Shown here piece by piece: positions 34,404 to 42,775 of a stretch of DNA of 64,000 bases. Source of the DNA: an uncultured Lachnospiraceae bacterium (GTDB lineage: Bacteria; Bacillota; Clostridia; Lachnospirales; Lachnospiraceae). The stretch lies in assembly GCA_902779305.1 (NCBI GenBank), contig CACZBD010000012.1, positions 1 through 64,000 on the forward strand, in the 5' to 3' direction. Numbering within the stretch: position 1 is the stretch's first letter; each line of letters opens with the position of its first letter. Under the pieces are notes generated by a model. The model did no database searches and had not been told where the DNA came from. It saw only the letters and a list, made by a program, of their open reading frames with translations. The position numbers and the translations under genes were made by a program.

Positions 34404-35671
34404 TGGCTAAGAATATGGGAGATGACAAGATCAGATGCTCCTTCTGCAACAAACCGCAGAACATGGTACGCAAACTGATCGCAGGTCCTGACGGCGCATT
34501 CATCTGTGACGAGTGCATCGAGATCTGCATGGATATCCTGGAAGAAGAACTGGAAGCAGAGCCGGATCAGGAAGAAGAAAAAGGTCCGGACATCAATCTG
34601 CTCAAGCCCAGAGAGATCAAGGAATTTCTGGATGAGAACGTGATCGGACAGGAGGACGCCAAGAAAGTCCTTTCGGTCGCGGTATACAATCACTATAAGC
34701 GCGTGATGTCGAACCAAAGCTCGGATGATGTGGAACTGCAGAAGAGTAACATCATCATGCTCGGCCCCACGGGCTGCGGCAAAACGCTTCTGGCGCAGAC
34801 GCTTGCAAAGATCATTAATGTTCCGTTTGCGATCGCCGATGCCACGGCGCTGACCGAGGCCGGTTATGTCGGTGAGGATGTGGAAAATATCCTGCTGAAA
34901 CTGATCCAGGCAGCGGACTATGACATTGAAAGAGCGCAGTACGGGATCATTTATATCGACGAGATCGACAAGATCACCCGCAAGAGCGAGAATGTCTCGA
35001 TCACGAGAGACGTTTCCGGCGAAGGCGTGCAGCAGGCACTGTTAAAGATCATCGAAGGAACCGTTGCTTCCGTTCCGCCGCAGGGTGGGAGAAAGCATCC
35101 GCATCAGGAACTGATCCAGATCGACACGACCAATATCCTGTTCATCTGCGGCGGCGCTTTCGAAGGACTCGACAAGATCGTGGAGAGCCGTCTGGACCAG
35201 AAGTCCATCGGCTTTATGGCACAGATCAAGGACAAGAACGAAACCGAGATCGGTGTGCTTTTAAAACAGGTGCAGCCGGAAGATCTGACCAAGTTCGGAC
35301 TGATCCCGGAATTTGTGGGACGTGTTCCGATCAATGTATCGTTAGAGCCGCTGGATGAGGAAGCGCTGATCAGAGTGCTGACCGAACCCAGAAATGCCAT
35401 CGTCAAGCAGTATAAGAAACTGTTCGATCTCGACGGCGTCAAACTTGATTTTGAACCCGAGGCGATCGAAGCGATCGCGCACAAAGCGCATGAGAGAAAG
35501 ACAGGGGCCAGAGGCCTTCGCTCGATCCTCGAGCAGCTGATGAACGATCTGATGTTTACGATCCCTTCGGATGAGACGATCGAGAAATGTGTGATCACGA
35601 AGGAAGCTGTGGAAGGAACATCCGCGCCGCTGATCGTGCACCGGGAAAAACCGCTGAAAAAAGCGGAGTAA
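34403..35671 (+). CDS. clpX: ATP-dependent Clp protease ATP-binding subunit ClpX
   Basis: A 422-residue AAA+ unfoldase. The N-terminal zinc-binding domain has four cysteines (CSFCNKPQ and CDECIEIC). Walker A is GPTGCGKT (residues 121-128), Walker B is YIDEIDKI, and the [11 protein letters not shown] region and C-terminal sensor-2 [10 protein letters not shown] are present. The IGF-type ClpP-docking loop is represented by KSIGFMAQ. Coupled to clpP. No terminator was seen before lon, so some read-through is possible. Confidence 0.98.
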   Translation: MAKNMGDDKIRCSFCNKPQNMVRKLIAGPDGAFICDECIEICMDILEEELEAEPDQEEEKGPDINLLKPREIKEFLDENVIGQEDAKKVLSVAVYNHYKRVMSNQSSDDVELQKSNIIMLGPTGCGKTLLAQTLAKIINVPFAIADATALTEAGYVGEDVENILLKLIQAADYDIERAQYGIIYIDEIDKITRKSENVSITRDVSGEGVQQALLKIIEGTVASVPPQGGRKHPHQELIQIDTTNILFICGGAFEGLDKIVESRLDQKSIGFMAQIKDKNETEIGVLLKQVQPEDLTKFGLIPEFVGRVPINVSLEPLDEEALIRVLTEPRNAIVKQYKKLFDLDGVKLDFEPEAIEAIAHKAHERKTGARGLRSILEQLMNDLMFTIPSDETIEKCVITKEAVEGTSAPLIVHREKPLKKAE

Positions 35672-35687
35672 TCATTTTGTAATCTTT

Positions 35688-35716
35688 TTGACCGACTGTT
35701 ACATATGTTTCATACT
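35688..35716 (+). promoter_or_regulatory. Promoter of lon
   Basis: TTGACC (35688-35693), 17 nt, CATACT (35711-35716). The start site (~35723) falls inside the left arm of a 10-bp dyad, so the dyad may act as an operator. Confidence 0.55.
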
Positions 35717-35779
35717 ATGTCCGGAAAACGCTTTTTCAGCCGCCAGCAAAGCGGTCATGGAGAACCGTATTCCGGACAT
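35717..35779 (+). repeat. 10-bp dyad at the lon promoter/leader
   Basis: ATGTCCGGAA (35717-35726) and TTCCGGACAT (35770-35779) are exact reverse complements 43 nt apart. An inner CCGC/GCGG pair lies between them. No HrcA (CIRCE) or CtsR-type heptad site was recognised here. Confidence 0.6.
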
Positions 35780-35861
35780 CTGTAACTGCCGGGATAACCA
35801 TGGGATCGATCCGTAATAAACAGGAAATGATACCGGGATAAACCGGAATTTGGAGTAAGAT

Positions 35862-38177
35862 ATGCCAAGAATTACCAAAAAAACCTATCCGTGTGTTCCG
35901 CTGCGGGGCTTGAGCGTCCTGCCCGGAATGATCGTGCATTTTGATCTGAACCGCGCGTTCTCAATCCAGGCGGTGGAACGGGCCATGCTCAAAGACCAGC
36001 GGATCTTTCTGCTGTCGCAGCGGAATGACTCGGTGGAAGAGCCTAAGGAAGAAGAACTGTATACGGTCGGCTGTGTGGCCTCGATCAAGCAGGTCATCAA
36101 ACTGCCGAACGGGTTCGTCCGGGTGCTGATCGAAGGGGAACACCGCGCCCGTTTGCTCGAGCTGACGGTAACGGAACTCTACACGGCGGTAACCAAAGCA
36201 TTTGAGATGGTCGTGGAAGAGGATCATTTCAAATTGACCGCTATGGTCAGAGAGTTAAGAGACCAGATTGCCGCTTATGTCGTTTACAGTCCGCATATCG
36301 GAAAATCACTCGAAGGACAGTTCCAGAAGATGGAAACGGTCGAAGGGCTTTTAGACTGTGTGGCAGCAAACTTCCCGCTCGCGCAGGAAGAAAAACAGGC
36401 CATGCTCGAAGCGGAGAAGATGTCGGAGCGCTTTGCGATCCTGGCGGCTTTCTTTGCCAGAGAGACACAGGTCCTTGCGATCAAGAAACAGCTCCAGGAC
36501 GAGACGAAAGAGCGTGTCGAGAAGAACCAGAAGGAATACGTGCTCAGGGAGCAGATGAAATATATACAGGAAGAACTGGGAGAGGATGAGGAATCGGATC
36601 TCGAACAGTTCAGAAAAGCCTGTGAGAAACTCAAGGCTCCTGCAGAAGTGAAACAGAAGATCCGAAAAGAGATTGACCGGTTCGGTCGAATGAGCTCCTA
36701 TTCTTCCGAAAGCGGTGTGGCCAGAGGCTATATCGAAACGCTTTTGGAAATGCCCTGGAACAAAACGAGCAAAGACAATACGGACCTCGATCATGCCGAG
36801 CAGATCCTGGAAGAGGATCATTACGGTCTGGAAAAAGTCAAGGAAAGGATGCTTGAATTCCTTGCGGTGGAATTTCTGATCAGCAAGAAGGCAGACCGGA
36901 TCAGTCCGATCATCTGTCTTGTCGGACCTCCGGGAACCGGTAAGACCAGTATTGCCAAATCCGTTGCCAGAGCTCTGAACCGGAAATATATCCGGATCAG
37001 TCTCGGCGGTGTCAGGGATGAAGCGGAGATCCGCGGCCACAGGCGTACCTATGTCGGCGCGCTTCCGGGACGGATCGCGACAGGCTTAAAGAATGCGGGT
37101 GTCAGAAACCCGCTGATGCTGCTCGACGAGATCGACAAGATGAGTTCCGATTATAAAGGCGATACGGCTTCCGCGCTGCTCGAAGTGCTTGACGGAGAGC
37201 AGAACAACCGCTTTATCGACCATTACATTGAGATCCCGATCGATCTTTCGGGCGTGCTTTTCATTGCGACGGCAAATTCCATGTCGGATATCCCGAGACC
37301 TTTGCTTGACCGCATGGAGATCATCGAGGTTACAAGTTATACCGAAAATGAAAAGGTGCATATCGCCAAAGAGCATCTGATCAGGAAGCAGATCAGCCGC
37401 CACGGTCTGACGGAGAAACAGTTAAAGATCACAGACAAGGCGCTTGAGCTGATCATCCGTTCCTATACCAAAGAAGCAGGCGTCCGGAACTTAGAGAGAA
37501 AGATCGGACAGATCTGCAGAAAAGCGGCCCGCATGATCCTGCAGGAGCACAAGAGATCGGTCCGCGTCACTCCGGAGAACCTCGAACAGTTTCTAGGCGT
37601 CGAACGGTATTCCTTTGACATGGCAAATGAACAGGATGATATCGGCATCGTCCGCGGTCTGGCCTGGACCAGCGTCGGTGGTGACACCTTGCAGATCGAA
37701 GTCAACGTGATGCCCGGAAAAGGTGAGATCACGCTGACCGGACAGCTCGGTGATGTCATGAAGGAAAGCGCGCAGGCGGGCTTGAGTTACATCCGTTCGA
37801 TCGGGGAATCAAAAAAGATTTCGGCGGATTTCTTTAAAAAGCATGATTTTCATATCCATATCCCGCAGGGCTCCGTGCCCAAAGACGGCCCGAGCGCCGG
37901 GATCACGATGGCGACGGCTCTGTATTCGGCGATCACAAGGCATCCGGTAAAAGCGAGTGTTGCGATGACCGGTGAGATCACGCTGCGTGGAAGAGTCCTG
38001 CCGATCGGCGGCCTGAAGGAGAAGATCCTGGCAGCCAAAACGGCCGGGATCAAAACGGTGCTGGTGCCGCTGAAGAATGAAAGAGATGTGGGAGAGATCT
38101 CCGATGAGATCAAAAAGGGACTGAAGATCGTCTATGTGTCCACCATGGAAGAAGTGCTGAAGGAGGCTCTGGTATAA
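35862..38177 (+). CDS. lon: Lon protease (endopeptidase La)
   Basis: A 771-residue ATP-dependent protease. It has the N-terminal LON substrate-binding domain (~1-190), a coiled linker (EYVLREQMKYIQEELGE), the AAA+ module with Walker A GPPGTGKTS and Walker B MLLDEIDK, and the C-terminal protease domain. The catalytic dyad is Ser678 (PKDGPSAGIT) and Lys721 (GGLKEKILAA), 43 residues apart as in E. coli. GGAGTAAG precedes the ATG. The ysxC gene starts on the base after its stop, the standard Firmicute order. Confidence 0.98.
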   Translation: MPRITKKTYPCVPLRGLSVLPGMIVHFDLNRAFSIQAVERAMLKDQRIFLLSQRNDSVEEPKEEELYTVGCVASIKQVIKLPNGFVRVLIEGEHRARLLELTVTELYTAVTKAFEMVVEEDHFKLTAMVRELRDQIAAYVVYSPHIGKSLEGQFQKMETVEGLLDCVAANFPLAQEEKQAMLEAEKMSERFAILAAFFARETQVLAIKKQLQDETKERVEKNQKEYVLREQMKYIQEELGEDEESDLEQFRKACEKLKAPAEVKQKIRKEIDRFGRMSSYSSESGVARGYIETLLEMPWNKTSKDNTDLDHAEQILEEDHYGLEKVKERMLEFLAVEFLISKKADRISPIICLVGPPGTGKTSIAKSVARALNRKYIRISLGGVRDEAEIRGHRRTYVGALPGRIATGLKNAGVRNPLMLLDEIDKMSSDYKGDTASALLEVLDGEQNNRFIDHYIEIPIDLSGVLFIATANSMSDIPRPLLDRMEIIEVTSYTENEKVHIAKEHLIRKQISRHGLTEKQLKITDKALELIIRSYTKEAGVRNLERKIGQICRKAARMILQEHKRSVRVTPENLEQFLGVERYSFDMANEQDDIGIVRGLAWTSVGGDTLQIEVNVMPGKGEITLTGQLGDVMKESAQAGLSYIRSIGESKKISADFFKKHDFHIHIPQGSVPKDGPSAGITMATALYSAITRHPVKASVAMTGEITLRGRVLPIGGLKEKILAAKTAGIKTVLVPLKNERDVGEISDEIKKGLKIVYVSTMEEVLKEALV

Positions 38178-38771
38178 ATGGTCATCAAAAATGTGGCACT
38201 GGAAACCGTCTGCGGCGTCACGAGCAAACTGCCGCAAACGACTTTGCCGGAGATCGCCTTCGCGGGAAAAAGCAATGTGGGAAAATCATCCCTGATCAAT
38301 GCGCTGATGAACCGCAAGTCTTTGGCAAGGACCTCTTCCCAACCCGGCAAAACGCAGACGATCAACTACTACAATATCAACGGCGAACTCTATTTTGTCG
38401 ATCTGCCGGGATACGGATACGCAAAGGTTTCCAAAACCGAGAAAGAAAAATGGGGCAGGATGGTCGAGCGTTACCTGCATGCTTCCAAAATGCTGAAGGC
38501 GGTGTTCCTTTTGATCGACATCCGTCATGAGCCTTCCGAAAACGATAAAAACATGTATGACTGGATCGTCGGGAACGGGTACGATCCGATCATCATTGCC
38601 ACGAAACTGGACAAGATCAACCGTTCCCAGAAAGAAAAATGCTTAAAGACCATCCGGACGAAGCTGAACCTGAAACCGGATCATCTTTTGATCGCTTTTT
38701 CCGCCCAGACTAAACAGGGCAGAGAGGAACTCTATGAAACCATCGACGAAATACTTAAAGATCACGATTAA
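38178..38771 (+). CDS. ysxC: Ribosome biogenesis GTPase YsxC/EngB
   Basis: A 197-residue TRAFAC-class GTPase needed for 50S subunit assembly. G1 is GKSNVGKSSLINAL, G2 lies around TSSQPGKTQTINYY, G3 is DLPGYGYAKV, G4 is ATKLDKI, and G5 is near AFSAQTKQG. It starts immediately after the lon stop. Its last 38 bp overlap the next gene. Confidence 0.96.
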   Translation: MVIKNVALETVCGVTSKLPQTTLPEIAFAGKSNVGKSSLINALMNRKSLARTSSQPGKTQTINYYNINGELYFVDLPGYGYAKVSKTEKEKWGRMVERYLHASKMLKAVFLLIDIRHEPSENDKNMYDWIVGNGYDPIIIATKLDKINRSQKEKCLKTIRTKLNLKPDHLLIAFSAQTKQGREELYETIDEILKDHD

Positions 38772-40059
38772 TATCCTTTCCATGGCTTTGATCTTTGTGT
38801 TCTGCGTCTGGGTATTACCGAAGATCATCCTTTATTTCATGCCGTTTGTGATCGCCGGCATCATCGCTATGATCGCAAATCCGATGGTGCGTTTTCTGGA
38901 ACAGAAATTAAAGATCGTCAGAAAAGCAGGATCGGCCGTTGTGATCGTACTGGTACTCGGCATTGTCGTTTTGCTCTGCTATGTGGTGATCGCGAGACTG
39001 ATTACGGAGACCATCGGCTTTTTCTCGAATGCGCCGCAGATCTGGGCAAAAATCACCAAAACGCTTTCGGGCCTGCAGGACGAATGGATGATCCTGTTCC
39101 GGAGAATGCCGAAAGGCATGCAGGAATGGCTGACCAGCTTCGGTGAGACTTCTGCCGACAACATCACCCGCTGGCTGTCAGGGCTCGGGGAGCCGGTCAG
39201 TGAGATGGCGACCAATGTGGCATCCAACCTGCCGCTGATCATCGTCGGGATCATCATGTCGGTCCTTGGATCCTATGTGTTTGTGGCACAGAGGGAATAT
39301 CTGGAAAACCTTTACAGAAAGGTCGTTCCCGGCAGGGTCAGGAACCGGCTCGGACTGGTCATGTCCACCATGAAGGACGCTGTTGGCGGCTATTTTAAGG
39401 CGCAGCTGAAGATCATGGTCTTCGTGTACGCGGTCCTGCTGCTGGGCTTCGTGATCCTGGGTGTGGAATATGCGCTCCTGATCGCGCTGCTGATCGCGAT
39501 CCTTGATTTTCTGCCGTTCTTCGGAACAGGCGCAGCCATGTGGCCCTGGGCGCTGGTCTGCCTGATCCAGGCGGATTATAAAAATGCCATCGGCCTGATG
39601 ATCGTCTGGGGCTTAAGCCAGCTTGTCAGACAATTGATCCAGCCGAAAATGGTCGGCGATTCGGTGGGACTCGAACCGATCCCGACACTGTTTGCACTCT
39701 ACATCGGATTCCGTGTCGGCAGCGCGATCGGCATGATCCTGTCTGTCCCGATCGCCATGATCCTGATCAATCTCTACAGAGCCGGTGTATTTAGGAATTT
39801 TGTTTACAGCCTGCAGTTGCTGTTCAAAGATTTTATGTCGCTTCGTGTATTCGATAAACAGGATCTGATCAAAGAAGGGATCCTGAAGGAAGAAGCGGAA
39901 AAACCGGAAGCGGAAGTTAAGAAGGAAGAGACCGGCAACGCGGATGGAACCGGAAATCCGGAAGATACAGAGAAACAGACGCCGCGTGAGGTGGCAGGGC
40001 AGGAAGATAACGCCCCGAAAACCGGCAAAAAAAGAAAATTCTGGGAAAAGAAGAAATAA
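38734..40059 (+). CDS. AI-2E family transporter (PerM/YdiK-like)
   Basis: A 441-residue membrane protein with about eight helices. N-terminal pairs are followed by a soluble region (residues ~70-160) and a C-terminal block with GYFKAQLKIMVFVYAVLLLGF and LDFLPFFGTGAAMWPWAL, the family's conserved core. Members export AI-2 or organic solutes or act as Na+/H+ antiporters; the substrate cannot be told from sequence. The ATG lies inside ysxC with GAGGAA upstream, an unusually long 38-bp overlap. The C-terminal ~65 residues are an acidic/basic low-complexity tail (EEAEKPEAEVKKEETG) typical of rapidly changing cytoplasmic ends. Confidence 0.82.
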   Translation: MKPSTKYLKITINILSMALIFVFCVWVLPKIILYFMPFVIAGIIAMIANPMVRFLEQKLKIVRKAGSAVVIVLVLGIVVLLCYVVIARLITETIGFFSNAPQIWAKITKTLSGLQDEWMILFRRMPKGMQEWLTSFGETSADNITRWLSGLGEPVSEMATNVASNLPLIIVGIIMSVLGSYVFVAQREYLENLYRKVVPGRVRNRLGLVMSTMKDAVGGYFKAQLKIMVFVYAVLLLGFVILGVEYALLIALLIAILDFLPFFGTGAAMWPWALVCLIQADYKNAIGLMIVWGLSQLVRQLIQPKMVGDSVGLEPIPTLFALYIGFRVGSAIGMILSVPIAMILINLYRAGVFRNFVYSLQLLFKDFMSLRVFDKQDLIKEGILKEEAEKPEAEVKKEETGNADGTGNPEDTEKQTPREVAGQEDNAPKTGKKRKFWEKKK

Positions 40060-40060
40060 C

Positions 40061-41227
40061 ATGATCACGCTTTTGTCCAAACTTTTCATTAAAAATCATG
40101 AGCAAACGGATGACCCGGGTGTCAGACGGAAATACGGTGTGCTTTGCGGCATTCTGGGGATCGTCCTGAACATCCTTCTGTTTGGGATCAAGATACTTGC
40201 AGGCCTGTTCAGCGCATCCGTTGCGATCGTTGCAGATGCGTTCAACAACCTGTCCGATGCTTTAAGTTCCCTGATCATGATGGTCGGATTTAAGATGTCC
40301 GGACAGAAGCCTGATCCGGAGCACCCCTTCGGGCACGGGCGGATCGAGTATGTGACCGGCATGATCGTGTCGATGCTGATCATCCTGATGGGCGCGGAAC
40401 TTTTGAAGACTGCGGTTTCTCATATCATCAACCCGCAGCCGGTCAGTTTCGAGCCGTTGACGGTGGTGATTTTGATCGTTTCGATCCTGACCAAACTGTA
40501 TATGTATTTTTACAACCGGAAGACCGGTGAGAAACTTTCTTCCACGGTCATGAAAGCGACGGCGATGGATTCGTTCTCGGATTCCGTTGCGACCTGCGCC
40601 GTATTGCTTTCCATGATGATCGGGGAGTTTACCGGCGCGATGATCGACGGCTGGGCGGCGCTTCTGGTGTCCCTGTTCATCCTCTATACCGGGATCTCTT
40701 CCGCCAAGGATACGATCTCGCCGCTACTTGGCAGCGCGCCCGATAAGGATTTCGTGGACAAGATCGAGGCGTTCGCAAAGTCCTACCCGGAAGTGATCGG
40801 CATCCATGATCTGATCGTGCATGATTACGGCCCCGGCCGGATGATGATCTCTTTTCATGCGGAGGTCCCCGCAAACGGCGATATCCTCACCATGCATGAT
40901 GTGATCGACCGGATCGAGCAGAAGCTGCGGGATGTTCTCGGCTGCGAAGCCGTGATCCATATGGACCCTGTTGTCACCGATGACGAGACCACAAACCGCG
41001 TGAAAGCCATCGTGCTCCTGATCGTAAAGGGGATCGACGACAGTCTGACCATGCATGATTTTCGCATGGTGGAAGGCCCCACACACACGAACCTGATCTT
41101 TGACGTGGTCGTCCCGTACGACTGCAGCCTGTCTGACGATACCGTAAGAGAGAAGATCACGGAAGAAGTCAGAAAGATGGACGGGAACTATTTTGCCGTC
41201 ATCCAGATCGATAAGCCGTTTGTGTGA
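40061..41227 (+). CDS. Cation diffusion facilitator family transporter
   Basis: A 388-residue CDF transporter that exports divalent metals (Zn, Fe, Co, Mn or Cd) in exchange for protons. The start is MITLLSKLF, one base after the previous stop. Six membrane helices contain the metal site residues: ADAFNNLSDALSS in helix 2 and a second D-rich site in AMDSFSDSVAT. HPFGHGRIEY is the typical loop. The cytoplasmic C-terminal domain (~210-290) has several His residues (VHDYGPGRMMISFHAEV) and is followed by an extra ~100 residues that look like a second ferredoxin-like domain. Last gene before a strong terminator. Confidence 0.92.
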   Translation: MITLLSKLFIKNHEQTDDPGVRRKYGVLCGILGIVLNILLFGIKILAGLFSASVAIVADAFNNLSDALSSLIMMVGFKMSGQKPDPEHPFGHGRIEYVTGMIVSMLIILMGAELLKTAVSHIINPQPVSFEPLTVVILIVSILTKLYMYFYNRKTGEKLSSTVMKATAMDSFSDSVATCAVLLSMMIGEFTGAMIDGWAALLVSLFILYTGISSAKDTISPLLGSAPDKDFVDKIEAFAKSYPEVIGIHDLIVHDYGPGRMMISFHAEVPANGDILTMHDVIDRIEQKLRDVLGCEAVIHMDPVVTDDETTNRVKAIVLLIVKGIDDSLTMHDFRMVEGPTHTNLIFDVVVPYDCSLSDDTVREKITEEVRKMDGNYFAVIQIDKPFV

Positions 41228-41269
41228 AACCTCTTGCAAAAAAATTTTTTGAGTACTAAAATTCATTTA

Positions 41270-41298
41270 GCCGCGTCTGTTCTTGACGCGGCTTTTTT
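41270..41298 (+). terminator. Terminator after the CDF gene
   Basis: GCCGCGTC (41270-41277) and GACGCGGC (41285-41292) with a 7-nt loop, then six T's. Its right arm also contains the -35 box of the next promoter. Confidence 0.92.
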
Positions 41299-41311
41299 CC
41301 TATCTTATACT
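41283..41311 (+). promoter_or_regulatory. Promoter of BMP lipoprotein gene, overlapping a terminator
   Basis: TTGACG (41283-41288), 17 nt, TATACT (41306-41311). The -35 box lies in the loop and right arm of the preceding terminator. The leader is ~100 nt and ends in CGGAGGG; no known riboswitch class was recognised in it. Confidence 0.7.
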
Positions 41312-41420
41312 AGGTAATGTATTCTTCACAGATACTATATGTTGTTGCGAAGGCGTTTGAGGGAGCGCGAAATGCACAATATCATGTAGGATCATCATCA
41401 CAAACGGAGGGCAGTTATTT

Positions 41421-42584
41421 ATGAAGAAGAAGATTTTAAGCATGGTTCTGGCCGTAGCACTTGTTGCGACACTGTTTGCAGGATGCGGCGGCACAGCAAC
41501 AACCGGCGCTGCTGCAGATGCGGGCGCACAGAGCGCATCCACCGGATTGTTCCCGGCGGTTCCCAAGGATCAGATCAAAGTCGGCGTGATCCACATCACC
41601 GATCCTGCAGAGGGTTCCGGCTACACCTACACACATGACCTTGGCATCCAGGGCATGCAGAAGAACTTAGGCCTTGCGGACAACCAGATCATCCGCAAGA
41701 ACAACACGAACGACGGAGATCCGACAGCCATTGAGAACGCGATCCTTGAGTGTATCGAGGAAGGCTGCCAGATCATCTTTGCAACCAGTTACGGTTACAT
41801 GGATACCTGCGAGAAGATCGCAAACGAGTATCCGGACGTCATCATTTCCCACGGCACCGGCTACAAATCAAACGGCAAGAACTTCAACAACTATTTCGGC
41901 CGTATTTATCAGGCAAGATATTTATCCGGTATCGCTGCAGGTTTAAAGACCGAGAGCAACAAGATCGGTTACGTGTCTGCATTCGGTAAGACCCTTTCCG
42001 AGACAGGCGGCGGTATCGATGCATTCGCAATGGGCGTTGAGTCCGTCAATCCGGATGCGACCGTTTATGTCAAAGTCACCAACAGCTGGTTCGATCCCGA
42101 AGGCGAGGCGCAGGCAGCGCAGGCACTCATCAGCGACGGCTGTGATGTCATCGCACAGCACTGTGATACCCCGAACCCGCAGTTGGCTGCTGAAGAAGCA
42201 GGCGTTTACGGTGTCGGCTACAACTCCGATATGAGCAAGGACGCGCCGAAGGCGGTTCTGTGTTCCGTTATGTGGGATTGGAGCGCGTACTATACATGGG
42301 CAGTTGAGCAGGTGATCAACGGTACATGGACCGGCGAGAATTACTACGGCGGCATGACCGAAGGCCTGGTAAAACTTTCCGACCTTGCAGACTTCAACGA
42401 TCCCGAAGCTGCAGCCAAGATCGAAGAGGCTAAGAAGAAGATGCTGGATGGTTCCTTCAATGTATTTGACGGCGTGATCGAGACCAACGAAGGCACGACC
42501 GTAGGTACGGAAGGCGGCACACTCGATGATGCAACGATCCAGGGCGGCATCGACTGGTACTACAGAAACGTGGTTGAAAAATAA
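41421..42584 (+). CDS. BMP-family substrate-binding lipoprotein (nucleoside-type ABC importer)
   Basis: A 387-residue lipoprotein with signal MKKKILSMVLAVALVATLFAGC (lipidated Cys22). The mature protein is a Med/BMP/PnrA-type periplasmic-binding fold: VGVIHITDPAEGSGYTYTHD, IFATSYGYMD, HGTGYKSN, and ARYLSGIAAGLKTESNKIGYVSA. Family members bind purine nucleosides, others riboflavin or autoinducers. The ATP-binding and permease genes follow immediately, which supports a nucleoside importer. The gene has its own promoter and a terminator directly after it, so the binding protein can be made in excess. Confidence 0.9.
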   Translation: MKKKILSMVLAVALVATLFAGCGGTATTGAAADAGAQSASTGLFPAVPKDQIKVGVIHITDPAEGSGYTYTHDLGIQGMQKNLGLADNQIIRKNNTNDGDPTAIENAILECIEEGCQIIFATSYGYMDTCEKIANEYPDVIISHGTGYKSNGKNFNNYFGRIYQARYLSGIAAGLKTESNKIGYVSAFGKTLSETGGGIDAFAMGVESVNPDATVYVKVTNSWFDPEGEAQAAQALISDGCDVIAQHCDTPNPQLAAEEAGVYGVGYNSDMSKDAPKAVLCSVMWDWSAYYTWAVEQVINGTWTGENYYGGMTEGLVKLSDLADFNDPEAAAKIEEAKKKMLDGSFNVFDGVIETNEGTTVGTEGGTLDDATIQGGIDWYYRNVVEK

Positions 42585-42624
42585 AACCCGGACGTTTGTA
42601 AAAGCGCCGGATAAAAAGTCAAAA

Positions 42625-42650
42625 AAAGAGCGGCAATGCCGCTCTTTTTT
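42625..42650 (+). terminator. Terminator between binding protein and ABC genes
   Basis: AAAGAGCGGC and GCCGCTCTTT form a 10-bp stem with a 3-nt loop, followed by more T's. It may be partly leaky in order to set the ratio of binding protein to transporter. Confidence 0.9.
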
Positions 42651-42651
42651 A

Positions 42652-42681
42652 TTGCACGTTTTCCCTCTTCTGTTATATACT
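42652..42681 (+). promoter_or_regulatory. Promoter of ABC ATPase-permease genes
   Basis: TTGCAC (42652-42657), 18 nt, TATACT (42676-42681). It lies just after the terminator. The leader to ATG 42776 is ~88 nt. Confidence 0.6.
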
Positions 42682-42775
42682 ATGTTTGGTGGTCAAATCG
42701 CATCATGACCGCCGTATCTTGTGGTTTTCCGGTGTGCTTTGGAAAGCCGTCCCCATGATAAGGAAGAAATACGGT

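Noticed and set aside
41312-41420. Purine riboswitch in the leader of the nucleoside-type importer
   Set aside because: The conserved purine-riboswitch core and its paired loops were not found by reading. The leader contains only a normal ribosome binding site.
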